DNA from: JACCXG01 sp963717745 | GTDB lineage: Bacteria > Acidobacteriota > Vicinamibacteria > Vicinamibacterales > 2-12-FULL-66-21 | Direction of reading: 5' to 3' | NCBI GenBank assembly: GCA_963717745.1 | Contig: CAVQXJ010000029.1 | Location: 62,001 to 126,000, forward strand | Length of the DNA stretch: 64,000 nt | Shown here: piece after piece, positions 26,028-35,240 of the stretch | Position numbering within the stretch: position 1 is the stretch's first letter | Layout of the letters: each line of letters begins with the position of its first letter | Notes under the pieces: generated by a model | The model's input: only the letters and a program-made list of their open reading frames with translations | Database searches by the model: none | Told to the model about the DNA's origin: nothing | Position numbers and translations under genes: made by a program

Positions 26028-26872
26028 CGGAGGCCCTCTTCGAGCGCCGTCCGCGCATCGGTCTGCTCGTCCCGGTACTTGACGATCACCGGCGTCGCGA
26101 GCGACAGCCCCCATTCCGGCCCTCGCCCGCTCGTCACCTGTCGCGCCCCCGGCACGACCACAGCCCCCTCGGGAATGACCAGCGGCGCGCCGGGTTCGGC
26201 GCGGATGATGCGGCCGTTGGGCAGGTCGTACACCGGCGTCGAGCCGGTGATCACGGTGCCGGCGGCCAGCACGGAGCGGCGCTTGACGATTGCCCCTTCG
26301 TAGACCCCGCAGTTTCCGCCGACCAGCACGTCGTCCTCGATGATCACCGGCAGCGCGCCGACCGGCTCGAGCACCCCGCCGATCTGGGCCGCCGCGCTCA
26401 GGTGGACGCGCCGGCCGATCTGCGCGCACGACCCCACCAGCGCGTGTGAATCGACCAGCGTTTCGTCGCCCACGTAGGCGCCGATGTTGATGTACATCGG
26501 CGGCATGCAGATGACCTTCTGCCCGATGAACGCCCCGTCCCGGACCGTCGATCCGCCGGGGACGATCCGGACCCCGGCCTCGACGCCAAGAGGCTTCAGG
26601 GGAAGCGTGTCCTTGTCGAAGAATGGCCAGCGGCCATGATCAGCCGAGGCGTCGACCACCCGGCCGAACCGGAACCCCATGAGGATGCCCTGTTTGACCC
26701 AGGCATTCACCCGCCAGCCCCCTGGCGTCGACGGATCGGGTTCGGCGGCGCGGACTACGCCCTGTGACAGCGCGGCGCGAAGCTCGGCGAAGATCGATCG
26801 CGCCAGCTCGGGATCGGTTGACGAATCCGCGACCAGCGCCGCCACCTGCTCCTGAAGTGTGGCTGCGGTCAT
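26024..26872 (-). CDS. dapD: Tetrahydrodipicolinate N-succinyltransferase
   Basis: A 282-residue enzyme succinylating tetrahydrodipicolinate in the diaminopimelate pathway. The N-terminal helical part has WRVNAWVKQGILMGFRFG; the C-terminal left-handed beta-helix shows hexapeptide repeats (GAFIGQKVICMPPMYINIGAYVG, quoted partly: MYINIGAYVGDETLVDSHA; GSCAQIGRRVHLSAAAQIGG; GVLEPVGALPVIIED). Length and motifs match DapD trimers. It overlaps its neighbours by ATGA at both ends (dapA before, dapE after), showing a translationally coupled operon. Confidence 0.88.
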   Translation of the reverse strand: MTAATLQEQVAALVADSSTDPELARSIFAELRAALSQGVVRAAEPDPSTPGGWRVNAWVKQGILMGFRFGRVVDASADHGRWPFFDKDTLPLKPLGVEAGVRIVPGGSTVRDGAFIGQKVICMPPMYINIGAYVGDETLVDSHALVGSCAQIGRRVHLSAAAQIGGVLEPVGALPVIIEDDVLVGGNCGVYEGAIVKRRSVLAAGTVITGSTPVYDLPNGRIIRAEPGAPLVIPEGAVVVPGARQVTSGRGPEWGLSLATPVIVKYRDEQTDARTALEEGLR

Positions 26873-27777
26873 CGGGTCGCGGCACCTGCGGTTTCGAAGA
26901 TGTGCGCGGCGGCCAGCCCATCGAGGATCCGACGGCGCGACGCCTCCGACGGAGGCACCATCGGCAGACGATACGTTTCTTCGAGCAGCCCCATGGCCGC
27001 CATCGCCGCCTTCACCGGAATCGGATTCGACTCCACGAAGTTGGCGGTCATCAGCGGCATCAGCTGACGGTGAATCTGCCGCGCGGCGCGGAAATCCCCC
27101 GCCTCGGCGAGCTCCACCATCCGCACCATTTCGGCGGGCGCCTCGTTGCCGATCACCGAAATGATCCCGTGACCTCCCACCGCCATCAGCGGCAGCGTCA
27201 GGGCATCGTCGCCCGAGAGCACCAGGAAGCCGTCTGGCACCGCGCGGCAGATCTCGCACATCTGCGACACGTTGCCCGATGCCTCCTTGACGCCGGCGAT
27301 GTTCGCGACCTGGCTGAGTCGCACGAGCGTGGCGACGTCGACATTGCAGCCGGTCCGGCCCGGGACGTTGTAGACGATGATTGGCAGTCCCACTTCGCCG
27401 GCGATGGCGCTGTAGTGCTGGAACAGCCCTTCCTGGGTCGGCTTGTTGTAGTACGGCGTCACCGACAGGATGCCGGCGGCGCCGAGCCGCTTCATGCGCT
27501 GCGCCGACCGAATCACCTCGCGGGTGTCGTAGCCGCCCGCCCCGGCGAGCACCGGCACCCGGCCCGCCGCCGCTTCAACCACCAGCTCGACGACGCGAAA
27601 ACGCTCGTCGTCCGAGAGCGTCGGGCTCTCGCCCGTCGTGCCGCAGGGGACGAGGAAGTGGATGCCGCCATCGACTTGCCGCCGCGCGAGCCGCGTGACG
27701 GCCGCTTCGTCGACCAATCCGTCTCGCCCGAACGGTGTGACCAGAGCTGTCCCGCATCCGGTCCATTGGGTGCGCAT
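26869..27777 (-). CDS. dapA: 4-hydroxy-tetrahydrodipicolinate synthase
   Basis: A 302-residue TIM-barrel aldolase condensing pyruvate with aspartate semialdehyde. Motifs: GTALVTPFGRDGLVD, PCGTTGESPTLSDDE (Thr-Thr of the active site), VTPYYNKPTQEGLFQHY (active-site Tyr), NVPGRTGCNV and the Schiff-base Lys in IAGVKEASGN. ATG 27777 has AGGAGCGAG upstream. It follows dapB after 116 bases that hold the GGGAGAAGGG inverted repeat, and overlaps dapD by four bases. Confidence 0.93.
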   Translation of the reverse strand: MRTQWTGCGTALVTPFGRDGLVDEAAVTRLARRQVDGGIHFLVPCGTTGESPTLSDDERFRVVELVVEAAAGRVPVLAGAGGYDTREVIRSAQRMKRLGAAGILSVTPYYNKPTQEGLFQHYSAIAGEVGLPIIVYNVPGRTGCNVDVATLVRLSQVANIAGVKEASGNVSQMCEICRAVPDGFLVLSGDDALTLPLMAVGGHGIISVIGNEAPAEMVRMVELAEAGDFRAARQIHRQLMPLMTANFVESNPIPVKAAMAAMGLLEETYRLPMVPPSEASRRRILDGLAAAHIFETAGAATR

Positions 27778-27856
27778 GTTTCTCTCGCTCCTTTTGATTC
27801 CTGCCGTTCCCGACCGTGTTCTATCGGGCGGGGCTGGCAGGTGATAAAACGTCGCA

Positions 27857-27927
27857 TGTCAAGGGAGAAGGGACAAGGGAGAACGCCTTCTCCTTATCCC
27901 TTCTCCCTTCTCCCTTCTCCCTTGACA
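27857..27927. repeat. Inverted repeat of GGGAGAAGGG words
   Basis: Arms 27857-27873 (TGTCAAGGGAGAAGGGA) and 27911-27927 are perfect reverse complements; four further GGGAGAAG copies fill the right side. The end of dapB (codons for the last ~11 residues and the TAA stop at 27894) lies inside it. Single-arm copies with the same TGTCAAGGGAGAAGG boundary occur at 17203 and 63698. Confidence 0.8.
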
Positions 27928-28619
27928 GCGTCAGCCCCCCGAATCCCGAGTACGTCCCGCATCGTGAACCAGCCCTGCTTCCCTTGCACCCACTGCGCGG
28001 CCTGCAGCGCGCCGCGGGCGAACACGGCGCGATCGCGCGCGGTGTGGGTCAGCGTGATCGTTTCCGCCACCGCGTCGAACCCGACGGTGTGCGTGCCGGG
28101 GATCGATCCGGCCCGCGTCGACGATACGTCGATGCGATGACCATAGCCGCTCGTGCGCATCGCCGATTCGATCGCGAGCGCGGTTCCGGAGGGCGCATCC
28201 ACCTTCGCCGCATGGTGCAGCTCGTGCAGCCACGCGCCGAACGCCGGCTGATCGCGCCAGAGCTCGGCGGCGCGCTCGATCAGCGACAGGAACAGATTGA
28301 CGCCGACCGCGAAATTCGGGGCCGCCACCACGCCGATCCCGCGCGCTTCCGCTTCGGCCCGGAGCCGCGGCTCCTCCGCCTGCCATCCGGTCGCGCCGAC
28401 GACGATGTTCATGCCGCGCGCGGCGAGCCGCGGGAAATTGGTCGGGACCGCCTCGGCCAGCGAGAAGTCGATCGCCACGTCCGCCTGCGGCCACGCGTCC
28501 GGCTGCGCGGCGTTGTCGATATCGACGGTGCCGGCGACTCGAAATCCGTAGTCGGGCGACAGCGCCTCTACCAGACGCCCCATTCTCCCCCGCCCGACGA
28601 TCAGCAGCGATGCGGTCAC
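27894..28619 (-). CDS. dapB: 4-hydroxy-tetrahydrodipicolinate reductase
   Basis: A 241-residue NAD(P)H-dependent reductase of the diaminopimelate pathway. It has a Rossmann start LLIVGRGRMGRLVEAL, VAIDFSLAEAV, VVGATGW, the catalytic segment LHELHHAAKVDAPSGTA (His-His, Lys and SGTA), and GTHTVGFDAVAETITLTHTARDR. It starts at GTG 28619, overlapping the lysC stop (GTGA). Its extreme C-terminus (ADAVKGEGRREKG) is encoded by the GGGAGAAGGG repeat, so the stop codon was probably supplied by the repeat. Confidence 0.9.
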   Translation of the reverse strand: MTASLLIVGRGRMGRLVEALSPDYGFRVAGTVDIDNAAQPDAWPQADVAIDFSLAEAVPTNFPRLAARGMNIVVGATGWQAEEPRLRAEAEARGIGVVAAPNFAVGVNLFLSLIERAAELWRDQPAFGAWLHELHHAAKVDAPSGTALAIESAMRTSGYGHRIDVSSTRAGSIPGTHTVGFDAVAETITLTHTARDRAVFARGALQAAQWVQGKQGWFTMRDVLGIRGADAVKGEGRREKG

Positions 28620-30016
28620 GACGCCAGGCCGCGCGCCGTGGCCGCCGCCTCGCGCGCGAAGAACGTGTCGTGCAGATGGTTCATCGCTTGCGCCGCCACA
28701 CCGTCCTGCAGCACGACGGTCACGTTTCGCCGCGACGCCGCCTGCGACACCATGCGCAGCGGGAAGTGCTCGAGCGCTCCCAGGATGCGGATCGCGAGCT
28801 TCGGATCGCGGCGCAAGCCGTCGCCGACCGCGCAGAGAATCGCCATGTCGTGCTCGACGCGGACGTCGGCGAAGGCCGACAGCTCCTCGACCAGCTGATC
28901 CAGCCGGCTCGCGTCGTCGATGGTGACCGAGATGCTCACCTCCGAGGTGCTGACGACGTCGATCGCGGTCCGGCAGCGCTCGAACACTTCGAAGACGCGC
29001 CGGAGGAAGCCGTGCGCCATCAGCATGCGCGTCGAGGTGATGTCGACGACCGTGATGTGACGCTTGCACGCGAGCGCGGCGAGCGGTTCGTCGACCGGCG
29101 AGCTCGCGGTGATCAGGGTGCCGCCGCCGTCGAACTTACGGCTGTTCAGAATCTTGACCGGGATGTTCTTGGAGACGGCCGGGAGGATGGTGCTCGGGTG
29201 CAGGACCTTGGCGCCGAAGTAGGCCAGCTCCGAGGCCTCCTCGAACGACAGCCTCGGCACCACATGGGTCGACGGCACGACCCGCGGATCCGCGGTCATC
29301 ATGCCGTCGACATCGGTCCAGATCTGAATCTCGGACGCGTCGAGCGCGGCGCCGAGAATCGCGGCGGAATAGTCCGACCCGCCCCGCCCGAGCGTGGTCG
29401 TCACCCCGTTGATGGTGGCCCCGACGTAGCCGCCGACGATCGGAATGCGCCTGGCCGCCACATGCGGCGCCAGATGCGCCGCGACCGCTGAGGCCGTTTC
29501 CGTGGTCAGCGGCAGAGCGCATCCGAACGTGTCGTTGGTGATCAGGACCTGACGCGCATCGACCCATGCCGCGGGAAGCCCGGCGGCGCGGCAGGCCGAT
29601 TCGGTCATCCGGCTGCTGAGCAGCTCTCCGAATGCCGCGACCGCGTCGCGGGCACGGGGCGAGGCGTCCCGGAGCGTCGCGATCGCGTGGAGCAGGTTGC
29701 GCAACTCGGCGATCTCCGTCGCAATCACCTGACACAGCGGTTCGGCATCCGCGACGATCAACCGGGCCACCTGCTCGTGTCGCTGCTGCAGTTCCGCGAC
29801 GCCCGCCTGCACCATCGTCTCGTCGGTCGCGGTGGCCGCGGCGGCGGTCGCCGCAAGGCTGAGCAGCCGGTCGGTCACGCCCGAGAGCGCTGACACTACG
29901 ACCACGGCGCCGGCGTGCGCGTGCGCCGCCGACACGTGGCGCACCAGCCTGCCGATCGCCTCGGCGTCGCCGACTGACGTTCCGCCGAATTTCAGGACCA
30001 CCGGACCCGCACTCAT
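28616..30016 (-). CDS. lysC: Aspartate kinase
   Basis: A 466-residue monofunctional aspartokinase, the committed step to lysine, methionine and threonine. The kinase domain has VVLKFGGTSVGDAEA at the start, VVVSALSGVTDRLL, TTLGRGGSDYSAA, WTDVDGMMTADPR and ELAYFGAKVLHP. Two C-terminal ACT domains (ITVVDITSTRMLMAHG; VSISVTIDD; the second near LCAVGDGLRRDPKLA) suggest feedback control. ATG 30016 has GGAGG five bases upstream. It heads the lysC-dapB-dapA-dapD-dapE operon, with a leader peptide, terminator and hairpin upstream. Confidence 0.92.
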   Translation of the reverse strand: MSAGPVVLKFGGTSVGDAEAIGRLVRHVSAAHAHAGAVVVVSALSGVTDRLLSLAATAAAATATDETMVQAGVAELQQRHEQVARLIVADAEPLCQVIATEIAELRNLLHAIATLRDASPRARDAVAAFGELLSSRMTESACRAAGLPAAWVDARQVLITNDTFGCALPLTTETASAVAAHLAPHVAARRIPIVGGYVGATINGVTTTLGRGGSDYSAAILGAALDASEIQIWTDVDGMMTADPRVVPSTHVVPRLSFEEASELAYFGAKVLHPSTILPAVSKNIPVKILNSRKFDGGGTLITASSPVDEPLAALACKRHITVVDITSTRMLMAHGFLRRVFEVFERCRTAIDVVSTSEVSISVTIDDASRLDQLVEELSAFADVRVEHDMAILCAVGDGLRRDPKLAIRILGALEHFPLRMVSQAASRRNVTVVLQDGVAAQAMNHLHDTFFAREAAATARGLAS

Positions 30017-30074
30017 CAGACCTCCATCGGCTGGGCCTGAAGGCCCCGCCGGACAACCGGGCAACTCGGCATTC

Positions 30075-30141
30075 GTGGCTTCCGCCTTCAGGCGGAAGTT
30101 CAACGGCCGGCCGCAGCCTTCCGCCTGAAGGCGGAAGCCAC
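30075..30141. repeat. Hairpin of CTTCCGCCTGAAGGCGGAAG words
   Basis: Two 24-base arms (30075-30098 and 30118-30141) are exact reverse complements, and each is itself nearly palindromic around TTCCGCCT/AGGCGGAA, so several alternative folds exist. It lies in the lysC 5' region between the attenuator terminator and the start codon. Confidence 0.85.
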
Positions 30142-30160
30142 ACGGAATTGTTTCCGACAA

Positions 30161-30198
30161 ACAAAAACGCCGGCTCTGTCAGGTTACAGAGCCGGCGT
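30161..30198 (-). terminator. Intrinsic terminator of the lysC attenuator
   Basis: On the minus strand: ACGCCGGCTCTGT (30198-30186), loop AACCTG, ACAGAGCCGGCGT (30179-30167), then TTTTG. It is a 13-bp perfect stem with a T-tract, upstream of lysC. CGCCGGC in its 5' arm can instead pair with GCCGGCG at 30251-30245 inside the leader ORF. Confidence 0.85.
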
Positions 30199-30226
30199 CG
30201 GGTATCGCTCGCGTTGAATTGTCAGA

Positions 30227-30313
30227 TCACGCGCAGGTACACACCGCCGGCCCGCCGGGTTTCTTCACCCGCTTTCGAGAGGCGACGGCGGACGCGCATG
30301 TCCAGGAAATCAT
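30227..30313 (-). CDS. Leader peptide of the lysC-dap operon
   Basis: A 28-codon frame starting MISWTCASAV and containing RKRVKK (Lys at 14, 17 and 18; Arg at 13 and 15), ending CTCA. The ATG lies nine bases after the -10 box, so the mRNA would be leaderless or nearly so. GCCGGCG within codons 22-24 can pair with the 5' arm of the downstream terminator. This is the classic attenuator layout: stalling at Lys codons favours the antiterminator, a ribosome at the stop favours termination. The Lys enrichment is modest, so the sensed amino acid is inference from the operon. An overlapping 25-codon frame (30299-30222) is the alternative. Confidence 0.55.
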   Translation of the reverse strand: MISWTCASAVASRKRVKKPGGPAVCTCA

Positions 30314-30322
30314 TTGCGCAAA

Positions 30323-30351
30323 AGTATACAAAGCGGCACGAACAGCGTCAA
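30323..30351 (-). promoter_or_regulatory. Sigma-70-like promoter of the lysC-dap operon
   Basis: -35 TTGACG (30351-30346), 17-base spacer, -10 TATACT (30328-30323): ten of twelve consensus positions. It starts 8 bases upstream of the stop of the neighbouring sugar dehydrogenase gene. Confidence 0.82.
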
Positions 30352-30358
30352 CCACCGA

Positions 30359-31582
<1,224 letters not shown>

Positions 31583-31614
31583 GGGTGAGTTAGGATCCGT
31601 GCTTCGCAGGCACT

Positions 31615-33087
31615 ATGGCCCGATTGTCGCCCACCTTCCTTCTGATGTCACTGCTGGCAGCCGCCTGCGGCGGTACCGACGCGGCTACTCCACCGAGCTC
31701 GCCACCCCCATCCGGATCGGGCGACACCGTCACCGGCCGCGAGCGCTTCGGATGGACCCAGCCCGCCAGCGAGAGCGATGCCGGCCTGCTGCAATTCGCG
31801 GCGTACGTGGACGGCGTCCGGCGCGTGCTCGAAGGCGCCTCCTGCACCGCGGGCGGCGGAGGCAACCTCGACTGTTCGGCGCCGCTGCCGTCGATGACCG
31901 CCGGCCGTCACACGCTCGAACTGGCCGCGTTCTACCCCGCGGGCGCTACCACCGTCGAAGGACCGAAGTCCGCGGCGCTCCAACTCACCATCGCGGCCGT
32001 CACCGCGGACAACGGCGGGTCAGAAGCTGTGAGCCGCGAGGTCCCGCCCCCGGAGAACGGCTCCGTCGCTGCCTCCGATGGCAGCGAGCTTGTCGCGGAA
32101 GTGCTCGGCGCAGATCTGCTCGACCCGGTCGACGTGGCAGTCGACCCCGCCGGCCGCAGCTTCGTGGCCGAGCGCACCGGAGGCATTCGTATCTTCGATC
32201 CGGATGGATCGACCGCCGATGGCGATCGCACCGACGATCTGTCGACGGCGCGCGACGCGGACGCATCCGTGCTCTCCCTGGCTCTCGCGCCGGACTTCGC
32301 CGACTCGCATCTCGTCTACGTGTTGAAGGTCACCCCGGGAGAGGACGAGTCGAAGGTCATCCTGGTGCGCTATCGCGAGTCCGACGGGCGCTTCGGCCAG
32401 GCCGCGGTGATCGCCTCGGCCGCGATCGCGGGATCGGATCCGTCCGGCCTGATCCGCTTCGGACCCGACGGGGCGCTCTACGTGGGCCTGGGTTCGCGAA
32501 CCATCGATCCGGACACGCGACGGGCCTCCGTTGACGGCGGCCGGATTCTTCGCCTCACCATCGACGGCCGGACTCCGCGCGACAACCCGGGCTCCTCACC
32601 GGTCTACTCGAGCGGACATCGCGATCCGAGCGGTTTCGCGTGGCACCGCGCCCGGCGCACCTTCTGGGAGGTCGAAAGCGGCGTCGACGCGGACGAGGTG
32701 AACACGGTGCTGGCCGGCGGCGACTATGGCTGGCCTCTGGCGAGCGGGCGCACGCTGGCCGCGAGCACGAGCGCACCCAAGGTGCTGTTGCCCGCCGGCA
32801 CCATCCCGACGGGCATGACGACCGTCGACGACGAGCAGAGCCCGCTCGACTCCGATCTCATCGTGTCGTCGCTCGGGCTGCAGGATCTGCTCCGGATCGA
32901 GATGACTGAGGATGGCCAGCCAGCTGAGGCCGAACCTGTACGCCTGCTCCAGGGCCGCTTCGGCGCCATCGGCCAGGTCACCGCCGGACCCGCCGGCGCG
33001 CTCTACATCGTCACGCGCAATCGCGACGCATGGGGCGCGGGTCACGACGTGCTCGTGCGGCTGAGTCCTGAGAGGTTACGGAGGTAA
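31615..33087 (+). CDS. Lipoprotein relative of PQQ-type sugar dehydrogenases
   Basis: A 490-residue protein with a lipobox (LLAAAC, Cys ~18). A proline/serine-rich stretch and a small beta domain (about 40-130) precede a propeller related to the divergent neighbour (VDVAVDPAGRSFVAERTGGIRI, LSLALAPDF, LIRFGPDGALYVGLG, GHRDPSGFAWH). The His of the NHNGGHL motif is not obvious, so catalysis is uncertain; it could be a binding or structural paralogue. The last codons (ERLRR) and the TAA stop at 33085-33087 are part of the long inverted repeat. Confidence 0.72.
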   Translation: MARLSPTFLLMSLLAAACGGTDAATPPSSPPPSGSGDTVTGRERFGWTQPASESDAGLLQFAAYVDGVRRVLEGASCTAGGGGNLDCSAPLPSMTAGRHTLELAAFYPAGATTVEGPKSAALQLTIAAVTADNGGSEAVSREVPPPENGSVAASDGSELVAEVLGADLLDPVDVAVDPAGRSFVAERTGGIRIFDPDGSTADGDRTDDLSTARDADASVLSLALAPDFADSHLVYVLKVTPGEDESKVILVRYRESDGRFGQAAVIASAAIAGSDPSGLIRFGPDGALYVGLGSRTIDPDTRRASVDGGRILRLTIDGRTPRDNPGSSPVYSSGHRDPSGFAWHRARRTFWEVESGVDADEVNTVLAGGDYGWPLASGRTLAASTSAPKVLLPAGTIPTGMTTVDDEQSPLDSDLIVSSLGLQDLLRIEMTEDGQPAEAEPVRLLQGRFGAIGQVTAGPAGALYIVTRNRDAWGAGHDVLVRLSPERLRR

Positions 33088-33242
33088 CGGATCTCAAAAA
33101 CGGAGCAACGGAGCCAACGGAGCAAACGAAGAAAACGGAGAATACAAAGGAAGGTTTTTTCTTACACAAAAACACTAGTCTTCTTCGTTTCCTCCGTTGG
33201 CTCCGTTGCTCCGTTTTTGAGATCCGTTACCTCCGTAACCTC
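33072..33242. repeat. 62-base-arm inverted repeat of CGGAGCAACGGAG words, copy 2
   Basis: Arms 33072-33133 and 33181-33242 are reverse complements with a single mismatch in 62 positions, around an AT-rich 47-base loop. The arms are iterated ACGGAG words between a GGTTACGGAGGTAACGGATC end and an ACGAAGAA inner end. Each arm supplies a Leu-Arg-Arg-stop end to a coding frame running into it: the lipoprotein on the plus strand and a remnant on the minus strand. Confidence 0.9.
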
Positions 33243-33400
33243 CCTGACCCTCGCGGCAGCTCCCGTGTGGGTATCGGCTGACGCAGCAAAGCGGACAGTC
33301 GCGTAGAAACTGCGCGAATCTTCTTCACATCCCATCCGTACAACACCGAGCCCGGCCGCAAATAGCTGGCGAAACGCTCGTTGAGCTCGCCGTGGCACTC
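33227..33400 (-). pseudogene. C-terminal remnant of an unidentified gene
   Basis: A 57-codon minus-strand frame without a start (it is preceded by a stop at 33401-33403). It reads ECHGELNERFASYLRPGSV, then LYGWDVKKIRAVSTRL, with protein-like composition and a stop supplied by the right arm of the inverted repeat. It could be the tail of a FkbM-type methyltransferase or similar enzyme, but I cannot name it. The rest of 33243-33459 shows nothing else. Confidence 0.3.
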
Positions 33401-33459
33401 TCATTGCTCCTTTGGCTCCCAGCAGAAATATTCAAGATTGCTCAGGGAGGAGCCAAGCA

Positions 33460-35067
33460 ATGAAACGTTCTACAGCGAATTGGACGACAGCGATCGCAGC
33501 TTCGGCGCTGCTCGCCATGCCCGTCGGAAGCTGGGCACAGCAGGCCAGCCCAACCCCCTCGCAGACGTCTCGCCCCGCGGGCGCGCAGGCGGATCAGAAG
33601 GGATCGGCGAACGAGCACCTGCGTCAGGCCGAAGCCGCGTTGAACGATATTCCCGCGGCGTCGCTCACCGGCACGGCAAAGACCAAGGTCGCTGAGCTGA
33701 AGCGTCATATCGCCACGCTCAACAAGTCGGCTGGCAAGTCGGCGTCCGCACCCGCCGGAAAGGCGAACTGGAGCACGGACGTCGCCGCCGCCGATCGCAT
33801 CCTCACCGATCTCCTCGGCGCAGGGAGCACGACTGGCGCGACCGGGACCAGCGGCGCGACCGCGGCGAAGCCTGCGGACAAGACCGCCCCGATCACGCTC
33901 GACGAAACAGCCAAGAGCAAGCTCCAGGACGTGCGAACGCACCTCACCGCGTTCGCCGCATCGATGAGCGGCGCCAGCAGCGCGCCGGCCGCGAGCACGC
34001 CGAGCGCTGACGATCCGTCATCGAGTGCGAGCGCGTCGGCGGCGGCGGCCACGGCGCCCAGCGCGAGCGCCAGCACGACGGCCTCGCCTTCGAGCCCGGC
34101 CTCTGCATCGCCGTCGAGCCCGTCAGCGGCGCCGGCATCGCCTTCGAGCCCGGCGACTCCTGCAGCAACCCCCAGCGAGCCGTCAGCCAGTGCTTCGGCA
34201 ACACCGTCGGCTCAGGCCCAGAGTGCCCAGCCCGCGCAGTCGGTCGACACCGATAACGTCAAGCGTCACCTGACCGCGGCGCGCGATTCGCTCAGCCAGC
34301 TCACCCAGCTCCCGGCAGCGGCCCAGCTGACCGGGGATTCCCGCACTCAGGTCTCGCAGCTGATCTCGAACTTCAACGAGCTGATCACCACGAAGACCGA
34401 GTGGCGCGCGTCCTACGGCAAGCTTCAGGCAAACCTGAACGCGCTGGTCGGCGAGAAGGGCGAGGCAGCCCCGGCGGCCCCCACGGCGCCAGGGACCGGC
34501 ACGCCGGGTGCGGTCGGCACCTCGGGCACGACGGGCCTCGATCCGGCGATTCGCGCCAAGCTCGAGGAGTTCCGTGCGCATCTGAGCGAGTTCGAGAAGG
34601 CTGCGGGTGGTGCAGTGCCGACGGCGTCAGCGGCGGCATCGACGCCAGCAGAGTCCGCCACACCAGCAGCCCGTACGCCGGACAGCAGCGCGGCGGCAGC
34701 CCCCGCAGCCTCGCCGAGCTCGCCGGCCACGGCGTCGCCGGCCACGACTTCGCCGAGCGAACCGTCACCCGCCGCCCCTACCGCCAGCACCACCTCGCCG
34801 AGCGCGGCTTCGAGCACGTCGCCTGCCGCGAGCGCCACGCCCCAGTCGGCGTCGCCGGCGGCGCAGTCGACAGACGCCATGCGCCACATCGAAGCGATCG
34901 AGGCGATCCTGAATGGTGGGTCGGCGTCCTCCAGCGGGCCGACTGGAACCAGCGGTTCGACGGCGGCCAAGGCAAAGACCACGTCCTCGCCGAGCTCGCT
35001 CGACCGCGAACAAATCGAGAAGATCCGCGAGCACTTGAGCGACCTTCGGAAGTCGCTGAACAAGTAG
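33460..35067 (+). CDS. Secreted Ala/Ser/Pro-rich protein with repeated helical segments
   Basis: A 535-residue protein with a signal peptide (cut near GSWAQQ). Four short amphipathic helical segments of a similar kind (NEHLRQAEAALNDIP; SKLQDVRTHLTAFAASM; VKRHLTAARDSLSQLTQLP; AKLEEFRAHLSEFEKAAGG, then MRHIEAIEAIL and IREHLSDLRKSLNK) are separated by long low-complexity linkers of Ala, Ser, Pro and Thr, each opening with GTSG-type text. No enzymatic motif is seen. It is likely an extracellular or periplasmic scaffold; function unknown. The start is ATG 33460 after GGGAGGAG. An intrinsic terminator follows. Confidence 0.7.
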   Translation: MKRSTANWTTAIAASALLAMPVGSWAQQASPTPSQTSRPAGAQADQKGSANEHLRQAEAALNDIPAASLTGTAKTKVAELKRHIATLNKSAGKSASAPAGKANWSTDVAAADRILTDLLGAGSTTGATGTSGATAAKPADKTAPITLDETAKSKLQDVRTHLTAFAASMSGASSAPAASTPSADDPSSSASASAAAATAPSASASTTASPSSPASASPSSPSAAPASPSSPATPAATPSEPSASASATPSAQAQSAQPAQSVDTDNVKRHLTAARDSLSQLTQLPAAAQLTGDSRTQVSQLISNFNELITTKTEWRASYGKLQANLNALVGEKGEAAPAAPTAPGTGTPGAVGTSGTTGLDPAIRAKLEEFRAHLSEFEKAAGGAVPTASAAASTPAESATPAARTPDSSAAAAPAASPSSPATASPATTSPSEPSPAAPTASTTSPSAASSTSPAASATPQSASPAAQSTDAMRHIEAIEAILNGGSASSSGPTGTSGSTAAKAKTTSSPSSLDREQIEKIREHLSDLRKSLNK

Positions 35068-35085
35068 GCTCGCGCAAGCCACGAC

Positions 35086-35127
35086 GAACAAAAGCCGGTT
35101 TCCGAAAGGGGCCGGCTTTTGTTCTTT
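35086..35127 (+). terminator. Intrinsic terminator
   Basis: GAACAAAAGCCGG and CCGGCTTTTGTTC form a 13-bp perfect stem around TTTCCGAAAGGGG, followed by TTT, 18 bases after the stop of the Ala/Ser/Pro-rich protein. Confidence 0.85.
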
Positions 35128-35132
35128 GGGGC

Positions 35133-35210
35133 GTGTCAGTTTCCAGTTCCGTTCTGGGCTTCGATCGCCCGGAAACTGAGACTGGAAACTGACAACTGGG
35201 AACTGGCAAC
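35133..35210. repeat. Inverted repeat of AACTGGGAACTGG words
   Basis: The left arm GTCAGTTTCCAGTTCC (35135-35150) pairs with ACTGGAAACTGAC (35181-35193) and other copies up to 35210. It occupies the region just upstream of the propeller-M28 gene. Confidence 0.7.
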
Positions 35211-35240
35211 TCCCACGCGAACGAATGGCAGAATGTCCCC

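Noticed and set aside
30017..30160. N-terminal extension of aspartate kinase to 30160
   Set aside because: The extension is read from the CTTCCGCC hairpin and terminator region; ATG 30016 has a good ribosome site and starts the conserved domain.
30222..30299. Alternative 25-codon leader (MRVRRRLSKAGEE...) for lysC
   Set aside because: Its start is 24 bases from the -10 box with no ribosome site, while the 30313 ATG sits at the expected transcription start; kept as the main alternative.
33072..33242. Inverted repeat as terminal repeats of an insertion sequence
   Set aside because: The arms enclose only 47 AT-rich bases, contain iterated words, and have no transposase or target duplication visible.
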